This document shows positions 1 through 8,940 of a stretch of DNA of 51,354 nucleotides, one piece after another. The DNA is from Clostridium sp. LS. Lineage in GTDB: Bacteria > Bacillota > Clostridia > Clostridiales > Clostridiaceae. Made by a program: the position numbers and the translations under genes. Every line of letters starts with the position of its first letter. Within the stretch, counting starts at the first letter, position 1. The stretch spans positions 1 through 51,354 of the forward strand of contig NZ_AUUU01000260.1 of assembly GCF_002760435.1 (NCBI RefSeq). Direction: 5' to 3'. The notes under the pieces are model-generated. The model was not told the origin of the DNA, ran no database searches, and saw nothing but the letters and a program-made list of their open reading frames with translations.

Positions 1-221
1 GCTACTCTCTTCCCCCTATAATTTGGTGATTACTGGTTAAGCTTTACGCGCATGGAGTTACTACCCTTAATTTAAAATTATACAGTATTTCGTATAATTA
101 CTTCATAGTTGTAAATTAGAAGTAATAGATATTCAGTTCTAAAAAAGGTATAATTGTATTAATTAGTTTCTTTACGAAAACAATTAATTATATATACTGT
201 GAAAATTAAGGAGCGATAAGC

Positions 222-1094
222 ATGAATAGCAAACAATTTAATACATATGTTGGATGTAAAGAAATTCAAATTAGAGATGAAAGCAAAGACGTTTTTTTTA
301 ACGTTCTTGTGCAATATCCAACAAACGAGTCTTCGGCCCCAATAGCATTTGGTCCATACACAATGGATGTTTGTATTAATGCCAAGTTATTAGCGGGTAG
401 ATTTCCACTTGTCATGATTTCTCATGGTAGCGGAGGTTCGCATCTTCTTTATCGAACAATTAGTACACATCTCGCAAAAAATGGCTTTATTGTAGCGATG
501 GTAGAGCATTATGGAAACAACAGGAATAGTAATGAATTGGAAAACACCGAAGAAAATCTTATCTTGCGACCAAAGCATATCAGCCTAACAATTGATAAAC
601 TTCTTTCAGATAGTTTTTTTAGCAAACATATTATAGGTGACAAGGTAGCAGTCATAGGGCATTCAATGGGTGGATACACAGCTCTCGCACTGGCAGGTGG
701 TGTTCCAAGAACAAGAGAGGGTAAAAAAATAGAAACTACTCCTGACCAAAGAATTAAAGCAATAGTTTTACTTGCGCCTGGAGCAGGCTGGTTCATGAAT
801 GGTTTGGATAATGTAACAATCCCTATCCTTATGTTAACAGCGGAACATGATCCAATTACTCCCGCTCGGAATAGCGAAACTGTATTAAAGAGCATTCCGG
901 ATGAATCACTGGTTACTTTCAGGCAAGTTGCAAATGCCGGTCATTTTTCTTTTCTTAGTCCATTTCCCGAGTCAATGAGAAATCCGAAGTTTTTACCATC
1001 AACAGATCCGGAAGGATTTGAGAGAGAAAAATTCCACGTCCAATTACCAAAAGAGATACTTGCTTATCTTAATAAAGAATTGTACTTAAATTAA
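222..1094 (+). CDS. Dienelactone-hydrolase-like alpha/beta hydrolase
   Basis: The 290-residue protein has an alpha/beta hydrolase fold. The nucleophile elbow GHSMGG puts the serine near residue 148; D210 in AEHDPITP and H241 in NAGHFSF complete a likely triad. An oxyanion-type motif SHGSGG lies near residue 68. It resembles the predicted dienelactone hydrolase / PAF-acetylhydrolase group, which cleaves esters or lactones; the substrate cannot be told. No signal peptide, so cytoplasmic. The ATG follows AAGGAG at a normal distance. The gene stands alone and is followed by its own terminator. It looks somewhat more GC-rich than the genes after it, which could mean transfer, but I did not measure this. 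Confidence 0.85.
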   Translation: MNSKQFNTYVGCKEIQIRDESKDVFFNVLVQYPTNESSAPIAFGPYTMDVCINAKLLAGRFPLVMISHGSGGSHLLYRTISTHLAKNGFIVAMVEHYGNNRNSNELENTEENLILRPKHISLTIDKLLSDSFFSKHIIGDKVAVIGHSMGGYTALALAGGVPRTREGKKIETTPDQRIKAIVLLAPGAGWFMNGLDNVTIPILMLTAEHDPITPARNSETVLKSIPDESLVTFRQVANAGHFSFLSPFPESMRNPKFLPSTDPEGFEREKFHVQLPKEILAYLNKELYLN

Positions 1095-1348
1095 ATATGC
1101 TCTGTTAGAAACGGGAATAAGATAACATGAAGCAATTAATATATATAAAATATTGGCTGTCCATTTTCATGATATTCTTACATAATATGGTTTAACAATT
1201 AAAAGTAAAATGATGAGAAATATCTAAGCGGTACTTCTTATTTTAAAGAAAAGAACTTGTTATATAGGTTAGAAAGAAAAGAAGTGTTATCACTTTCAAC
1301 TGATATGGCGAACAATTTTTTGAAAATGTAAAGATGAATTATAGTATT

Positions 1349-1387
1349 AAAAACTCTTACCTTGGAAACATAGGTAAGAGTTTTTAA
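1349..1387 (+). terminator. Rho-independent terminator
   Basis: The inverted repeat AAAAACTCTTACCT / AGGTAAGAGTTTTT with a 9-base loop is followed by T-rich sequence. It would end the hydrolase transcript; the symmetric A/T flanks could let it work on both strands. Confidence 0.8.
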
Positions 1388-1523
1388 ATTTATTGATGAT
1401 ATTAACCATGATAAATTAAATTATTTAAGAGAGTATGAAAATGTAAAACTATGGTAAATGGAGGTAAAATAAATTAATTATAGTACAATTTAGCGAAATA
1501 AAAGGTATTATAATTCAATAAAA

Positions 1524-1554
1524 TACAATAAAGTTAAACAAAGTACAATAAAGT
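1524..1554 (+). repeat. Two direct repeats TACAATAAAGT, 20-bp period
   Basis: TACAATAAAGT occurs at 1524-1534 and again at 1544-1554, exactly 20 bases apart (about two helical turns). The second copy ends two bases before the -35 box of the next operon. This placement suits a regulator binding two same-face sites, possibly the HTH protein encoded just downstream (inference). Confidence 0.5.
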
Positions 1555-1556
1555 GT

Positions 1557-1585
1557 TTGACTATTATCGAAAGAATTATTATAAT
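1557..1585 (+). promoter_or_regulatory. SigA-type promoter of the HTH/DUF4180 operon
   Basis: TTGACT at 1557-1562 and TATAAT at 1580-1585 are separated by exactly 17 bases and lie 36 bases before the ATG at 1622. This is one of the best consensus promoters in the window. Confidence 0.75.
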
Positions 1586-1621
1586 TTGACCATAGATTAA
1601 TTTTGAAAGGTTAGATTTTTT

Positions 1622-2110
1622 ATGGAGAATCAATTTTATACAATAGATAAAATTGCAGAAATATTAGGTATGCATCACAAAACTATAAGAAAGTTTATAA
1701 CAGAGGGCAAGCTTCCAGCAAGTAAAGTTGGAAAGCAGTGGAGAATTTCAGGTCATGATTTAAGTCTTTTTATGGAAAAAAATAATGTTAATATAAATGA
1801 AAAAAAAATTAGTGAAGAATCAAGTATTGATTTTGTTATCAATGGAGAAGTGGAGGAAATTGAAAAGCAAAAGGTAAATGTTTCTACTGTTGTGGATATA
1901 AGCGAAGTGGATAAAGAAGAGTATTTTAGAATATCTAATACTCTTATAGCACTAATGAATTGCAAAGATTCCAAAATGAAAAAATCAACAATTAATATGA
2001 AATATGATGAGAAAGAAAAAAGGTTAAAGGTTTTATTATGGGGAAATGTAAGCTTTGTTGAAGAGATGCTAAGTTCCATTTCTATGCTTGTGGAACAAAC
2101 TAATTTATAA
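1622..2110 (+). CDS. Excisionase-family HTH DNA-binding protein
   Basis: Residues 1-55 form a MerR/excisionase-type winged helix-turn-helix: YTIDKIAEILGMHHKTIRKF followed by the wing GKLPASKVGKQWRIS. The rest (about 60-162) is a charged linker and a small alpha/beta domain that I do not recognise. The family binds specific DNA and commonly acts as a regulator, not only in phage excision. The ATG follows AAAGGTTAG, a weak ribosome binding site. The next gene starts 14 bases after the stop, so the two are co-transcribed. Its own promoter carries direct repeats, which suggests autoregulation. Confidence 0.8.
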   Translation: MENQFYTIDKIAEILGMHHKTIRKFITEGKLPASKVGKQWRISGHDLSLFMEKNNVNINEKKISEESSIDFVINGEVEEIEKQKVNVSTVVDISEVDKEEYFRISNTLIALMNCKDSKMKKSTINMKYDEKEKRLKVLLWGNVSFVEEMLSSISMLVEQTNL

Positions 2111-2124
2111 GGAGCGTGAATATT

Positions 2125-2487
2125 TTGAATTACAGAGTGGTAAATAAAAATAATAATAAATATATTGAATTTACTTCGGACTTATGGAAACTTTCTTCAG
2201 AGCAAGATGTGATAGATTGCATATCTAGCTGCATGGAAAATGATATTTATACAATTATGCTCCATTATAACGTATTATCTGAAGATTTCTTTAATCTTAA
2301 AACCGGATTGGCAGGTATGGCATTGCAAAAATTTATGAATTACCATGTAAAAACAGCTGTAATTATTGAAGATGAAGAAAAGCTAAATATGAGATTTAAA
2401 GAAATGATTATGGAAGCTAACAAAGGAAATCACTTTAGAACATTTAAGAATATTGTAGATGCTGAAATTTGGATTTCAAACTTATAA
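2125..2487 (+). CDS. DUF4180 domain protein
   Basis: The 120-residue protein matches my recollection of the DUF4180 pattern: a short beta-rich N-terminus, a central segment with EDFFNLKTGLAGMALQKF, then MNYHVKTAVI and EANKGNHFRTF near the end. Function is unknown; the fold recalls STAS/SpoIIAA-like domains. I chose the TTG at 2125 because AAGGAG at 2109-2114 is then 10 bases away; the GTG at 2116 sits almost on the ribosome binding site. It follows the HTH gene in one operon, and such pairs are common in clostridia, so it may be the effector or partner of that regulator (inference). Confidence 0.75.
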   Translation: MNYRVVNKNNNKYIEFTSDLWKLSSEQDVIDCISSCMENDIYTIMLHYNVLSEDFFNLKTGLAGMALQKFMNYHVKTAVIIEDEEKLNMRFKEMIMEANKGNHFRTFKNIVDAEIWISNL

Positions 2488-2506
2488 TACTAAGGAGAAA
2501 AGTAAA

Positions 2507-2689
2507 ATGAAAAAAGATACCGTGTTTAAAACTCTAGAAGGAAAAAATGATGTATTAAAACATTATGATTTATTTCTTCAAAAGTGGGCATTAGCTTATG
2601 AAAAATTATATGTAAATACAAGGTATGGAAGGACATTTATTGGATCAGTAATAGATTTAAATGGGATAATATTCATAATTAGGGTATAA
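2507..2689 (+). pseudogene. Truncated alpha/beta hydrolase (N-terminus only)
   Basis: A good ribosome binding site (AAGGAG) precedes the ATG at 2507. The first 45 residues, with YEKLYVNTRYGRTFI, look like the N-terminus of alpha/beta hydrolases often found after HTH/DUF4180 genes. Homology stops there: the HG oxyanion motif, the serine elbow and the His are all missing, and the frame ends after about 15 unrelated residues. It is therefore the remnant of the third operon gene, cut at about 2645, shortly before the pheS leader. A short functional peptide cannot be excluded. Confidence 0.6.
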
Positions 2690-2769
2690 AATTTAAAATA
2701 TTAATATATTGACTTATAATATGAGTTATGCTAGTATTAATAAAAATAAATATTGATACGACTATGATA

Positions 2770-3066
2770 GAGGAAAGTAGATATATCTAAAGCTTACAGA
2801 GAGCAGGGAAGGATGAGAGCCCGCAGTAGAGGATGTTTTGAAGTTCCCTCTGGAGTTTTGAGCTGAAATGCAAGTAGGGTAGACGGAGACTTTCACCGTT
2901 AAAAGAAAGAGGATATCGGAAAATATTCCTGTATCTATTTGAGATATCAAATGTATTTAGATATTTATATAAAATATAATTTATATAAATAAAATATGAT
3001 TGATAATAAAGGTGGTACCACGTGAGTTTAACCTCTCGTCCTTTTTAGGATGAGAGGTTTTTTATT
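2770..3066 (+). promoter_or_regulatory. T-box leader, tRNA-Phe responsive
   Basis: Classic T-box elements appear in order: the AGAGAG bulge motif at about 2799-2804, the stem-I loop region GGATGAGAG, the specifier segment GAAG-TTC-CCTCTGGAG with TTC (Phe) at 2844-2846, GAGCTGAAA, and the T-box AAAGGTGGTACCACG at 3008-3022. The terminator follows at once. Uncharged tRNA-Phe should pair with TTC and with the T-box bulge to favour the antiterminator and switch on pheST. The specifier agrees with the downstream genes. Confidence 0.95.
3030..3066 (+). terminator. T-box regulated terminator
   Basis: AACCTCTCGTCC / GGATGAGAGGTT with a short T-rich loop is followed by TTTTTATTTTT. Its left arm overlaps the region needed to form the antiterminator with the T-box at 3008-3022. 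Confidence 0.9.
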
Positions 3067-3108
3067 TTTATAAGGAAAAATAAAAAAATTAAAAGGAGAT
3101 GATTATAC

Positions 3109-4122
3109 ATGGAAGATTTAATTACCCCATTAAAAGAAAATGTAATGAAAGCTTTAGAAGACATTAAAACCTTAGAAGAACTTGAGGCGCTTCGAGTAAA
3201 GTTTTTAGGTAAGAACGGAGAAGTAACAAGTTTACTTAAATCAATAAGTAAATTTAGCATTGACGACAGAAAAATAATAGGAGCTGAAGCAAATAAGCTT
3301 AAAGGCTATATTACACAAAGGATTTCAGAACTTAAAAATGAGCTTGAAAATAATAGTTTAAAAAATAAATTTGATATAACACTTCCGCCATTAGAATTCG
3401 AAGAAGGAACTTATCATCCTATAACTATTGTTCAAAGGGAGATTGAAGAAATTTTCAAAGGTATGGGCTTTGTTATAGCTGATACAAATGAAGTTGAAAC
3501 AGATTTCTATAACTTTGAAGCCTTAAATATCCCTAAATATCATCCAGCTAGAGATATGCAGGATACTTATTGGTTGGAAAATGGAATGGTATTAAGAACA
3601 CAGACTTCAGCTGGCCAGCAGCATTTAATGGAACAATTTTCAGTGCCAATAAAGGCTATTATTCCAGGAAGATGTTTCAGAAATGAAGATATTGATGCAT
3701 CCCATGAAAATACATTCTTCCAACTAGAAGGGATGGTAATAGATGAGGGAATATCTGTTGCTAATTTAATTTATACAATGGAAACAATGTTAAGTAAAAT
3801 ATTTGAAAAGAATATTACAGTGAGGCTTAGACCAGGATATTTCCCATTCGTAGAACCCGGCTTTGAATTAGATATAAAATGCGAAATTTGTGGTGGAAAA
3901 GGGTGTCCTACTTGTAAAAACTCAGGATGGTTGGAATTATTACCTTGCGGTATGATTCACCCAAATGTATTAAAATATGGAGGCATTGATAGTGAAAAAT
4001 ATACTGGATTTGCTTTTGGCCTTGGGCTTACACGACTTGCAATGATGAAATATGGAATACCTGATATTAGAGTATTCAATTCTGGTAACTTAAAAATATT
4101 GAAGCAATTGAAATATGATTAA
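3109..4122 (+). CDS. pheS: Phenylalanine--tRNA ligase alpha subunit
   Basis: Catalytic subunit of the class II alpha2beta2 enzyme that charges tRNA-Phe. Residues 1-80 form the usual N-terminal coiled coil. The catalytic core carries motif 2 (GRCFRNEDIDASHENTFFQ) and motif 3 (GFAFGLGLTRLAMMKYGI). A four-cysteine cluster, CEICGGKGCPTC, sits near residue 262; similar Cys clusters occur in some Firmicute PheS. Length (337) is normal. AAAAGGAGATG precedes the ATG. The gene lies behind the Phe T-box and 23 bases before pheT. Confidence 0.97.
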   Translation: MEDLITPLKENVMKALEDIKTLEELEALRVKFLGKNGEVTSLLKSISKFSIDDRKIIGAEANKLKGYITQRISELKNELENNSLKNKFDITLPPLEFEEGTYHPITIVQREIEEIFKGMGFVIADTNEVETDFYNFEALNIPKYHPARDMQDTYWLENGMVLRTQTSAGQQHLMEQFSVPIKAIIPGRCFRNEDIDASHENTFFQLEGMVIDEGISVANLIYTMETMLSKIFEKNITVRLRPGYFPFVEPGFELDIKCEICGGKGCPTCKNSGWLELLPCGMIHPNVLKYGGIDSEKYTGFAFGLGLTRLAMMKYGIPDIRVFNSGNLKILKQLKYD

Positions 4123-4145
4123 TTATAGAGAGGAAGGTAAAATTA

Positions 4146-6179
4146 ATGAAGATATCATTAGATTGGATAAATGATTATGTAAACTTACAAGATATAGATG
4201 TGGAATGGCTTACAAATAAATTCACAATTACTACTGCTGAAATAGAAGATGTATATCACACAGGAAGTGATGTGATCTTTGAAATTGATAATAAATCATT
4301 GACTAATAGACCAGATTTATGGTGTCATTATGGAATAGCAAGAGAAATTTCAGCCATCACAGGCAGGAAATTAAAGAGTATAGATTATGTAGAGGAAGAG
4401 GAACTAAAGAATATTAGTGAAAAGGCTCTAAATGTAAGCATTGAAGACAGGGAAAAATGTTTGAGATATTCTGCAATTAAAATCGGTAATATAAAAGCAA
4501 ATATGTCACCAGAAATTATTGCAACTAGATTATCTAAGTGTGGCATCAGGCCAATTAATATTGTAATCGACATATCTAATTATGTAATGCTTGATATTGG
4601 TCAGCCCCTTCATACCTTCGATAAAAAAGATATTGATAGTATTAGGGTAGCTTCACTAAAAGAGCCAATAAAATTTAAGTCTTTAGATACAATTGAGAGG
4701 GTACTGCCAATAGATACGTTGATCATAAGCAGTGAGGATAAACCTTTAGCAATAGCAGGAATTATTGGAGGGGAAGAATCTGCTGTTTCAGAAAATACAG
4801 AAGGAATAGTCCTTGAATCAGCAACCTTTGAGGGAGTTGCCATAAGAAAAACTGCGCTAGCCATAGGGCTTAGAACAGATGCGAGTGCAAGGTATGAAAA
4901 ATTTTTAGATACTGCAGTTACTACTGTTGCAATTGGAAGATTCCTAAGATTATTACAAAAGTATCAGCCGGAAATAAAATTAGAATCATCATTGTATGAT
5001 AATATTATTAATGCTGTAAAGGATGTAAATATCAGCATTGAGCATAAGTATATAGAGACTTATTTAGGAACAGGTATTAATAAAGAAACGGTGATAAAAA
5101 TATTAGAGAGTTTGGAATTCGAGGTTGCTCAGAAGGATAAAATGTACAATATAAAAGTTCCAACATTTAGAGCAACTAAAGATATTACATGCAAAGCGGA
5201 TATAATAGAGGAGATTCTTAGGGTATATGGATATGACAATATAAAAGGAAGTCCTTATAAAGCAGATGCAGCATGTATTAAAAAAAATATTGCGAAGGAT
5301 ATAGAATATTCCATAAAGGATACATTGGTAAAGAAATTTAATTTCAATGAAGTTCAATCATATTCCTGGTACGATAATAATTGGATTAATAAGCTTGGAA
5401 ATGAATATAAAGAGTGTCTAAAAATAGTGAATTCAAGTGTGAAACAATTTGAAAAGCTTAGAAGTGATATAGTACCTAATTTATTAAAGATAATTTATAA
5501 TAATAGAAAAAATTATGAAGAGATTAGTATCTTTGAAATAGGAAGGGTATTCTTAGTGAAAGATGGAGAGCTGACACAGCCTAAACATTTAACAGCATCA
5601 ATATATAGCAGGAAAGATGAAGAAGAAGTTTATAGATATGTTAAAGGTATTTGTAGTTATTTACTAAGAAGCATAAAAAATATTGAAGCAAGATACATCC
5701 AAGTAAAGGATACTAATAAGGAGCATTGTTTAAGCATTAACTACAATAATAAGAAATTGGGGTATATATATTCAATACCTGAAGCAACTGTGGGATTAAT
5801 TAGCAGAAAACATGTTGTAAATATATTAGATATTGATTTAGAAGTAGTAAGTGACCTTGAAAGGAATGAAATTAAATATCAACCTATTTATAAATATCCT
5901 GAGACGTATCTTGATTTCAGTATTTTGACTCCAATGGATATGCCTTACTGTGATATAGGGAAATTGGTAAGTAAATTCATTAATGAATTAGTAATTGAGA
6001 CTAAATATATAGAAACTTATATAGGTGAAAACATTCCAAAGGACATGAAGAGTACGACTATTAGAATTGTAATTGGTGATATTAATAGAACTTTACAGAT
6101 TGAAGAAATAAATAAGGTAAAGGAACTTTTTATAAAGCATTTAAATATAAATGGACTAAATTTAAGAAATATTAATTAA
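4146..6179 (+). CDS. pheT: Phenylalanine--tRNA ligase beta subunit, short form
   Basis: Residues 1-40 match the normal PheT start (MKISLDWINDYVNL), but the sequence then jumps to EIDNKSLTNRPDLW. The EMAPII-like tRNA-binding OB domain, normally about residues 40-150, is absent. The B3/B4 editing region (about 105-250, with PLHTFD and IGGEESAV), the B5 domain (about 295-365), the core and the C-terminal FDX-ACB anticodon-binding domain (about 585-675) are present. Length is 677 against the usual 790 or so. There is no frameshift, so this is a natural short form. It may be a second, starvation-induced copy beside a full-length pheST elsewhere (inference). Start ATG follows GAGAGGAAGG. Confidence 0.93.
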   Translation: MKISLDWINDYVNLQDIDVEWLTNKFTITTAEIEDVYHTGSDVIFEIDNKSLTNRPDLWCHYGIAREISAITGRKLKSIDYVEEEELKNISEKALNVSIEDREKCLRYSAIKIGNIKANMSPEIIATRLSKCGIRPINIVIDISNYVMLDIGQPLHTFDKKDIDSIRVASLKEPIKFKSLDTIERVLPIDTLIISSEDKPLAIAGIIGGEESAVSENTEGIVLESATFEGVAIRKTALAIGLRTDASARYEKFLDTAVTTVAIGRFLRLLQKYQPEIKLESSLYDNIINAVKDVNISIEHKYIETYLGTGINKETVIKILESLEFEVAQKDKMYNIKVPTFRATKDITCKADIIEEILRVYGYDNIKGSPYKADAACIKKNIAKDIEYSIKDTLVKKFNFNEVQSYSWYDNNWINKLGNEYKECLKIVNSSVKQFEKLRSDIVPNLLKIIYNNRKNYEEISIFEIGRVFLVKDGELTQPKHLTASIYSRKDEEEVYRYVKGICSYLLRSIKNIEARYIQVKDTNKEHCLSINYNNKKLGYIYSIPEATVGLISRKHVVNILDIDLEVVSDLERNEIKYQPIYKYPETYLDFSILTPMDMPYCDIGKLVSKFINELVIETKYIETYIGENIPKDMKSTTIRIVIGDINRTLQIEEINKVKELFIKHLNINGLNLRNIN

Positions 6180-6277
6180 AAAGTGCTATGAATTATAATG
6201 GCTGATTGAAAGGAATTGTAATAATGTATTATGATATATATTGTGGTATTATGTAAAAGGATTTGAAAGGAGAAAAA

Positions 6278-6865
6278 ATGAATTATTTAGCTCATATATA
6301 TCTTTCGGGTAATAGTGAAGAAAATATGTTGGGAAATTTTCTGGGGGATTTTGTTAGTAAGTCACAAGAAGATGAATTTGAATACTCCATAAAGCAGGGA
6401 ATTTTTATGCATAAAAAACTCGATACTTTTACGGATTCTCATCCAGATTTTTTAAGGAGTAGAAAAAGGGTTTCCAGTACTAATAGACGTCTTGCAGGAG
6501 TACTAATTGATATGTTTTATGATCATTTTTTAGCTAAGAACTGGCATGATTATTCTTTAGTATCATTAGAAGAATACGCAGATAATTTTTATAAGACCCT
6601 TAAAAAGTTTTCTTACTGTCTTCCAGATAAATTAAAAAGAAGAATGCCGTTTATGATAGAAGAAAACTGGCTTCTTTCTTATAGAGATATAAGTGGTATT
6701 CAAAGATCAGTAGAGCGAATTTCTAAAAGATTTTCAAATACAAGGCACCCGCTAATAAATCCTATAGATGAATTAATTAGTAATTATGATAGTCTTGAAA
6801 ATGACTTTAAAAGTTTTTATCCTCACGCAATTGAATATGCAAATGAACTTAAAGTAAAGCTTTAA
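6278..6865 (+). CDS. ACP phosphodiesterase-like protein (AcpH family)
   Basis: The N-terminus NYLAHIYLSG and the motifs GNFLGDF, GIFMHKKLDTFTDSHP and DMFYDHFLAKNW are typical of the AcpH/DUF479 family, an HD-like metal hydrolase that removes 4'-phosphopantetheine from acyl carrier protein in E. coli. The Asp and His residues expected for metal binding are visible. Length (195) is normal. I chose ATG 6278 because AAAGGAG lies just before it; a TTG at 6263 is possible but lacks a site. It stands alone after pheT and before a terminator. In Firmicutes the true substrate is not established. Confidence 0.85.
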   Translation: MNYLAHIYLSGNSEENMLGNFLGDFVSKSQEDEFEYSIKQGIFMHKKLDTFTDSHPDFLRSRKRVSSTNRRLAGVLIDMFYDHFLAKNWHDYSLVSLEEYADNFYKTLKKFSYCLPDKLKRRMPFMIEENWLLSYRDISGIQRSVERISKRFSNTRHPLINPIDELISNYDSLENDFKSFYPHAIEYANELKVKL

Positions 6866-6888
6866 CTGTGTATCTGCCTTTAATATAA

Positions 6889-6925
6889 AACTTACGACAA
6901 TTTAATATTGCCGTGAGTTATTTTG
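6889..6925 (+). terminator. Rho-independent terminator
   Basis: AACTTACGACAAT / ATTGCCGTGAGTT forms a 13-pair stem (one mismatch, one G-U pair) and is followed by ATTTTGATTT. It ends the AcpH-like gene. Confidence 0.7.
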
Positions 6926-7209
6926 ATTTGAGAATCTGCAGTTAGACAGCTATCTGTACAGCATATTTTTAACAGAATGTTAAAGATAAATTTAGTTAAG
7001 ATTAAAAATCATATGTAATAATTAGAAATAAAGAAAATATTTATTTAAAACAGATTGTATTTACATAATATGCTATAATTGAAAGCAATGAAAATGTTTT
7101 AAGGTAAAAATGATTTTAGTAATAGGATGTGAGAATGTAAAGAAACCAAAGATGTATTAAATACGTAAATAAAATTTGAATATTATAAGAGGATTAGGAG
7201 GATTTGTAG
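6926..7209. other. Upstream region of the phosphate transporter operon
   Basis: About 280 AT-rich bases with no gene. A TATAAT hexamer at about 7074-7079 is a plausible -10 box, but I see no convincing -35 at the right distance. TTAAAG and TTAAG repeats at about 6978-7002 could be Pho-type half sites; this is weak. Confidence 0.35.
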
Positions 7210-8250
7210 ATGGTGTCTATCAGTATAACTGTAATTGTAATAGCAGTAATTTTAGTAGCACTTATTTTTGCACTTTCGAATGGGCTGCATGATGCAAGTT
7301 CTGTTGTTGCAACTTGTATTGTTAGTGGTGCAGCAACTCCAAAGCAGGCAATAGCAATTGCGTCAATTTTTGGAATGATTGGTTCTATATTCGGTGGCAG
7401 TGCAGTAATGGATACTATAACTAAGGTTATAGACTTACCAGTGAATATTTCATTACTTACAATACTTTTTGCAGCAATTACAGGAGCTGTTATATGGAAT
7501 TTGGTTACTTGGCGATTAGGATTGCCTTCAAGCTCAACACACGCTTTGATAGGGGGGATTATTGGCTCAGTGTGGGTTTCTTCTGGTTACAAGCATATAC
7601 TATGGGGCTGGAATGAACTAGTTGGTAAGCATCATCAACTAATTGGAATTGCAAAAGTAGTAGCAGGTTTAATAATTTCACCCATGCTTGGATTTATAGT
7701 TGCATATATTCTTCAAAAAGTTATGATATTGCTTTTAAGAAATGCGAAATATACATTAAATAATACTCTAAATAAACTGCAATTAGGAATAGCAGCAGCC
7801 CTAGCCTATAGTCATGGTGCAAATGACACTCAAAAAATAATTGGAATAATAACCTTAGCACTTATTGCAGGGAATAGTGTAGCTTCAACACCTCTTTGGG
7901 TAAGAGTAGCTGGGGGACTTGTAATGTTTATTGGAACAATGTTTGGAGGGTGGACAATAATGAGAACCATAGGCAGAGGAATATATAAAATAAGAGGTAT
8001 ACATAGTTTAAATTCTCAATTGGCTTCTGCAGGGTCATTATTACTAGCAACTTTTAGTGGAGCACCTGTGTCAACTACCCATGTGGTAGTTGGAAGTGTT
8101 ATGGGAGTTGGCGCGGCTGATGAATATAGAATGGTTCATTGGGGTGTAGCTAAGGAGATTATTTTAGCGTGGTTTATAACAATACCGCTATCTGCAGTAG
8201 TTTCTGCATTAATATATATATTATGTAATTATATTTTTAAAGTAATATAA
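7210..8250 (+). CDS. PiT-family inorganic phosphate transporter
   Basis: The 346-residue membrane protein carries the two PiT signature repeats: ALSNGLHDASSVVAT near residue 22 and SHGANDTQK near residue 200. About 10 hydrophobic segments are visible. The family imports phosphate (as metal-phosphate) by symport with H+ or Na+. GGAGGATTTGTAG precedes the ATG. The DUF47 gene follows 16 bases after the stop; PiT/DUF47 pairs are widespread and regarded as one transport unit. Confidence 0.95.
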   Translation: MVSISITVIVIAVILVALIFALSNGLHDASSVVATCIVSGAATPKQAIAIASIFGMIGSIFGGSAVMDTITKVIDLPVNISLLTILFAAITGAVIWNLVTWRLGLPSSSTHALIGGIIGSVWVSSGYKHILWGWNELVGKHHQLIGIAKVVAGLIISPMLGFIVAYILQKVMILLLRNAKYTLNNTLNKLQLGIAAALAYSHGANDTQKIIGIITLALIAGNSVASTPLWVRVAGGLVMFIGTMFGGWTIMRTIGRGIYKIRGIHSLNSQLASAGSLLLATFSGAPVSTTHVVVGSVMGVGAADEYRMVHWGVAKEIILAWFITIPLSAVVSALIYILCNYIFKVI

Positions 8251-8266
8251 GGTGAGGTGAAAAAAC

Positions 8267-8890
8267 ATGGATAAAAGAAATGTTCTTGATAGGTTATTTC
8301 CAGTTAAATATGATTTTTACGGAATGTTAAATAAACAGGCAGAACTCAATATGCTAGGTATTAATATGTTATACAAATGGTTAAGCAGCAGGTCAAAGAA
8401 TGAAAAGGAAGAACTTTTTAGATATGTGAAGGAAGCTGATGAAGTTAGACTGGATATGGAAAGTAAATTAATAGAGGCGTTTATAACACCATTTGATAGG
8501 GAAGATATTTATTCTATTTCTGTTGAAATGGATAAAGTAATTGAGTTTGCTAAATCAACGTTAGAATCAATGGAAGCTTATGAAGTTGATGCAAATAATG
8601 TGATTGTAAATATGGTGAAAAAGATTAAGGAAGGTACAGATTATCTATTTGAGTCATTAACAATTCTAGAAAGCAATCCAATAAAATCTCAACAAAACAT
8701 TATTAAAATGAGAGAAACACATGTTGAAGTGGAACACCTTTACCGAGATGGAATGACTGAAGTGTTTAAGGGTAATGACCCAATGCATGCTCTAAAACAA
8801 AGAGAAGTATACCATCATATAAAAGATGCTTCCACCTACTTAGAGTACACAGTTGATATACTTCATAGGATAATTGTTAGAAGGGTATAG
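8267..8890 (+). CDS. DUF47 / PhoU-like accessory protein of PiT
   Basis: A soluble, all-helical 207-residue protein with charged helices in the PhoU/DUF47 pattern, including YKWLSSRSKNEKEELFRYVK and the C-terminal HHIKDASTYLEYTVDILHRI. The family modulates or partners PiT transporters in phosphate uptake. It is preceded by AAGGTGAGGTG and is co-transcribed with the transporter. Confidence 0.92.
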   Translation: MDKRNVLDRLFPVKYDFYGMLNKQAELNMLGINMLYKWLSSRSKNEKEELFRYVKEADEVRLDMESKLIEAFITPFDREDIYSISVEMDKVIEFAKSTLESMEAYEVDANNVIVNMVKKIKEGTDYLFESLTILESNPIKSQQNIIKMRETHVEVEHLYRDGMTEVFKGNDPMHALKQREVYHHIKDASTYLEYTVDILHRIIVRRV

Positions 8891-8940
8891 CTTGAAAAAT
8901 CTTGATGTGATTTTGTATTATATGGTTTTGGGGTGAATTT

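Larger units (their letters stand above)
1095..1556. other. Intergenic region without a recognisable gene
   Basis: About 460 bases between the hydrolase and the HTH operon promoter. It holds a rho-independent terminator (separate entry), a pair of 11-base direct repeats near its right end (separate entry) and otherwise AT-rich sequence with only very short reading frames. I see no gene or gene remnant in it. Confidence 0.6.

Noticed and set aside
509..895. Long antisense reading frames inside the hydrolase and other genes
   Set aside because: They lack ribosome sites and overlap genes with clear family motifs; treated as shadows.
3109..4122. Four-Cys cluster in PheS as a novel insertion
   Set aside because: Comparable Cys clusters occur in other Firmicute PheS proteins, so it is not unusual.
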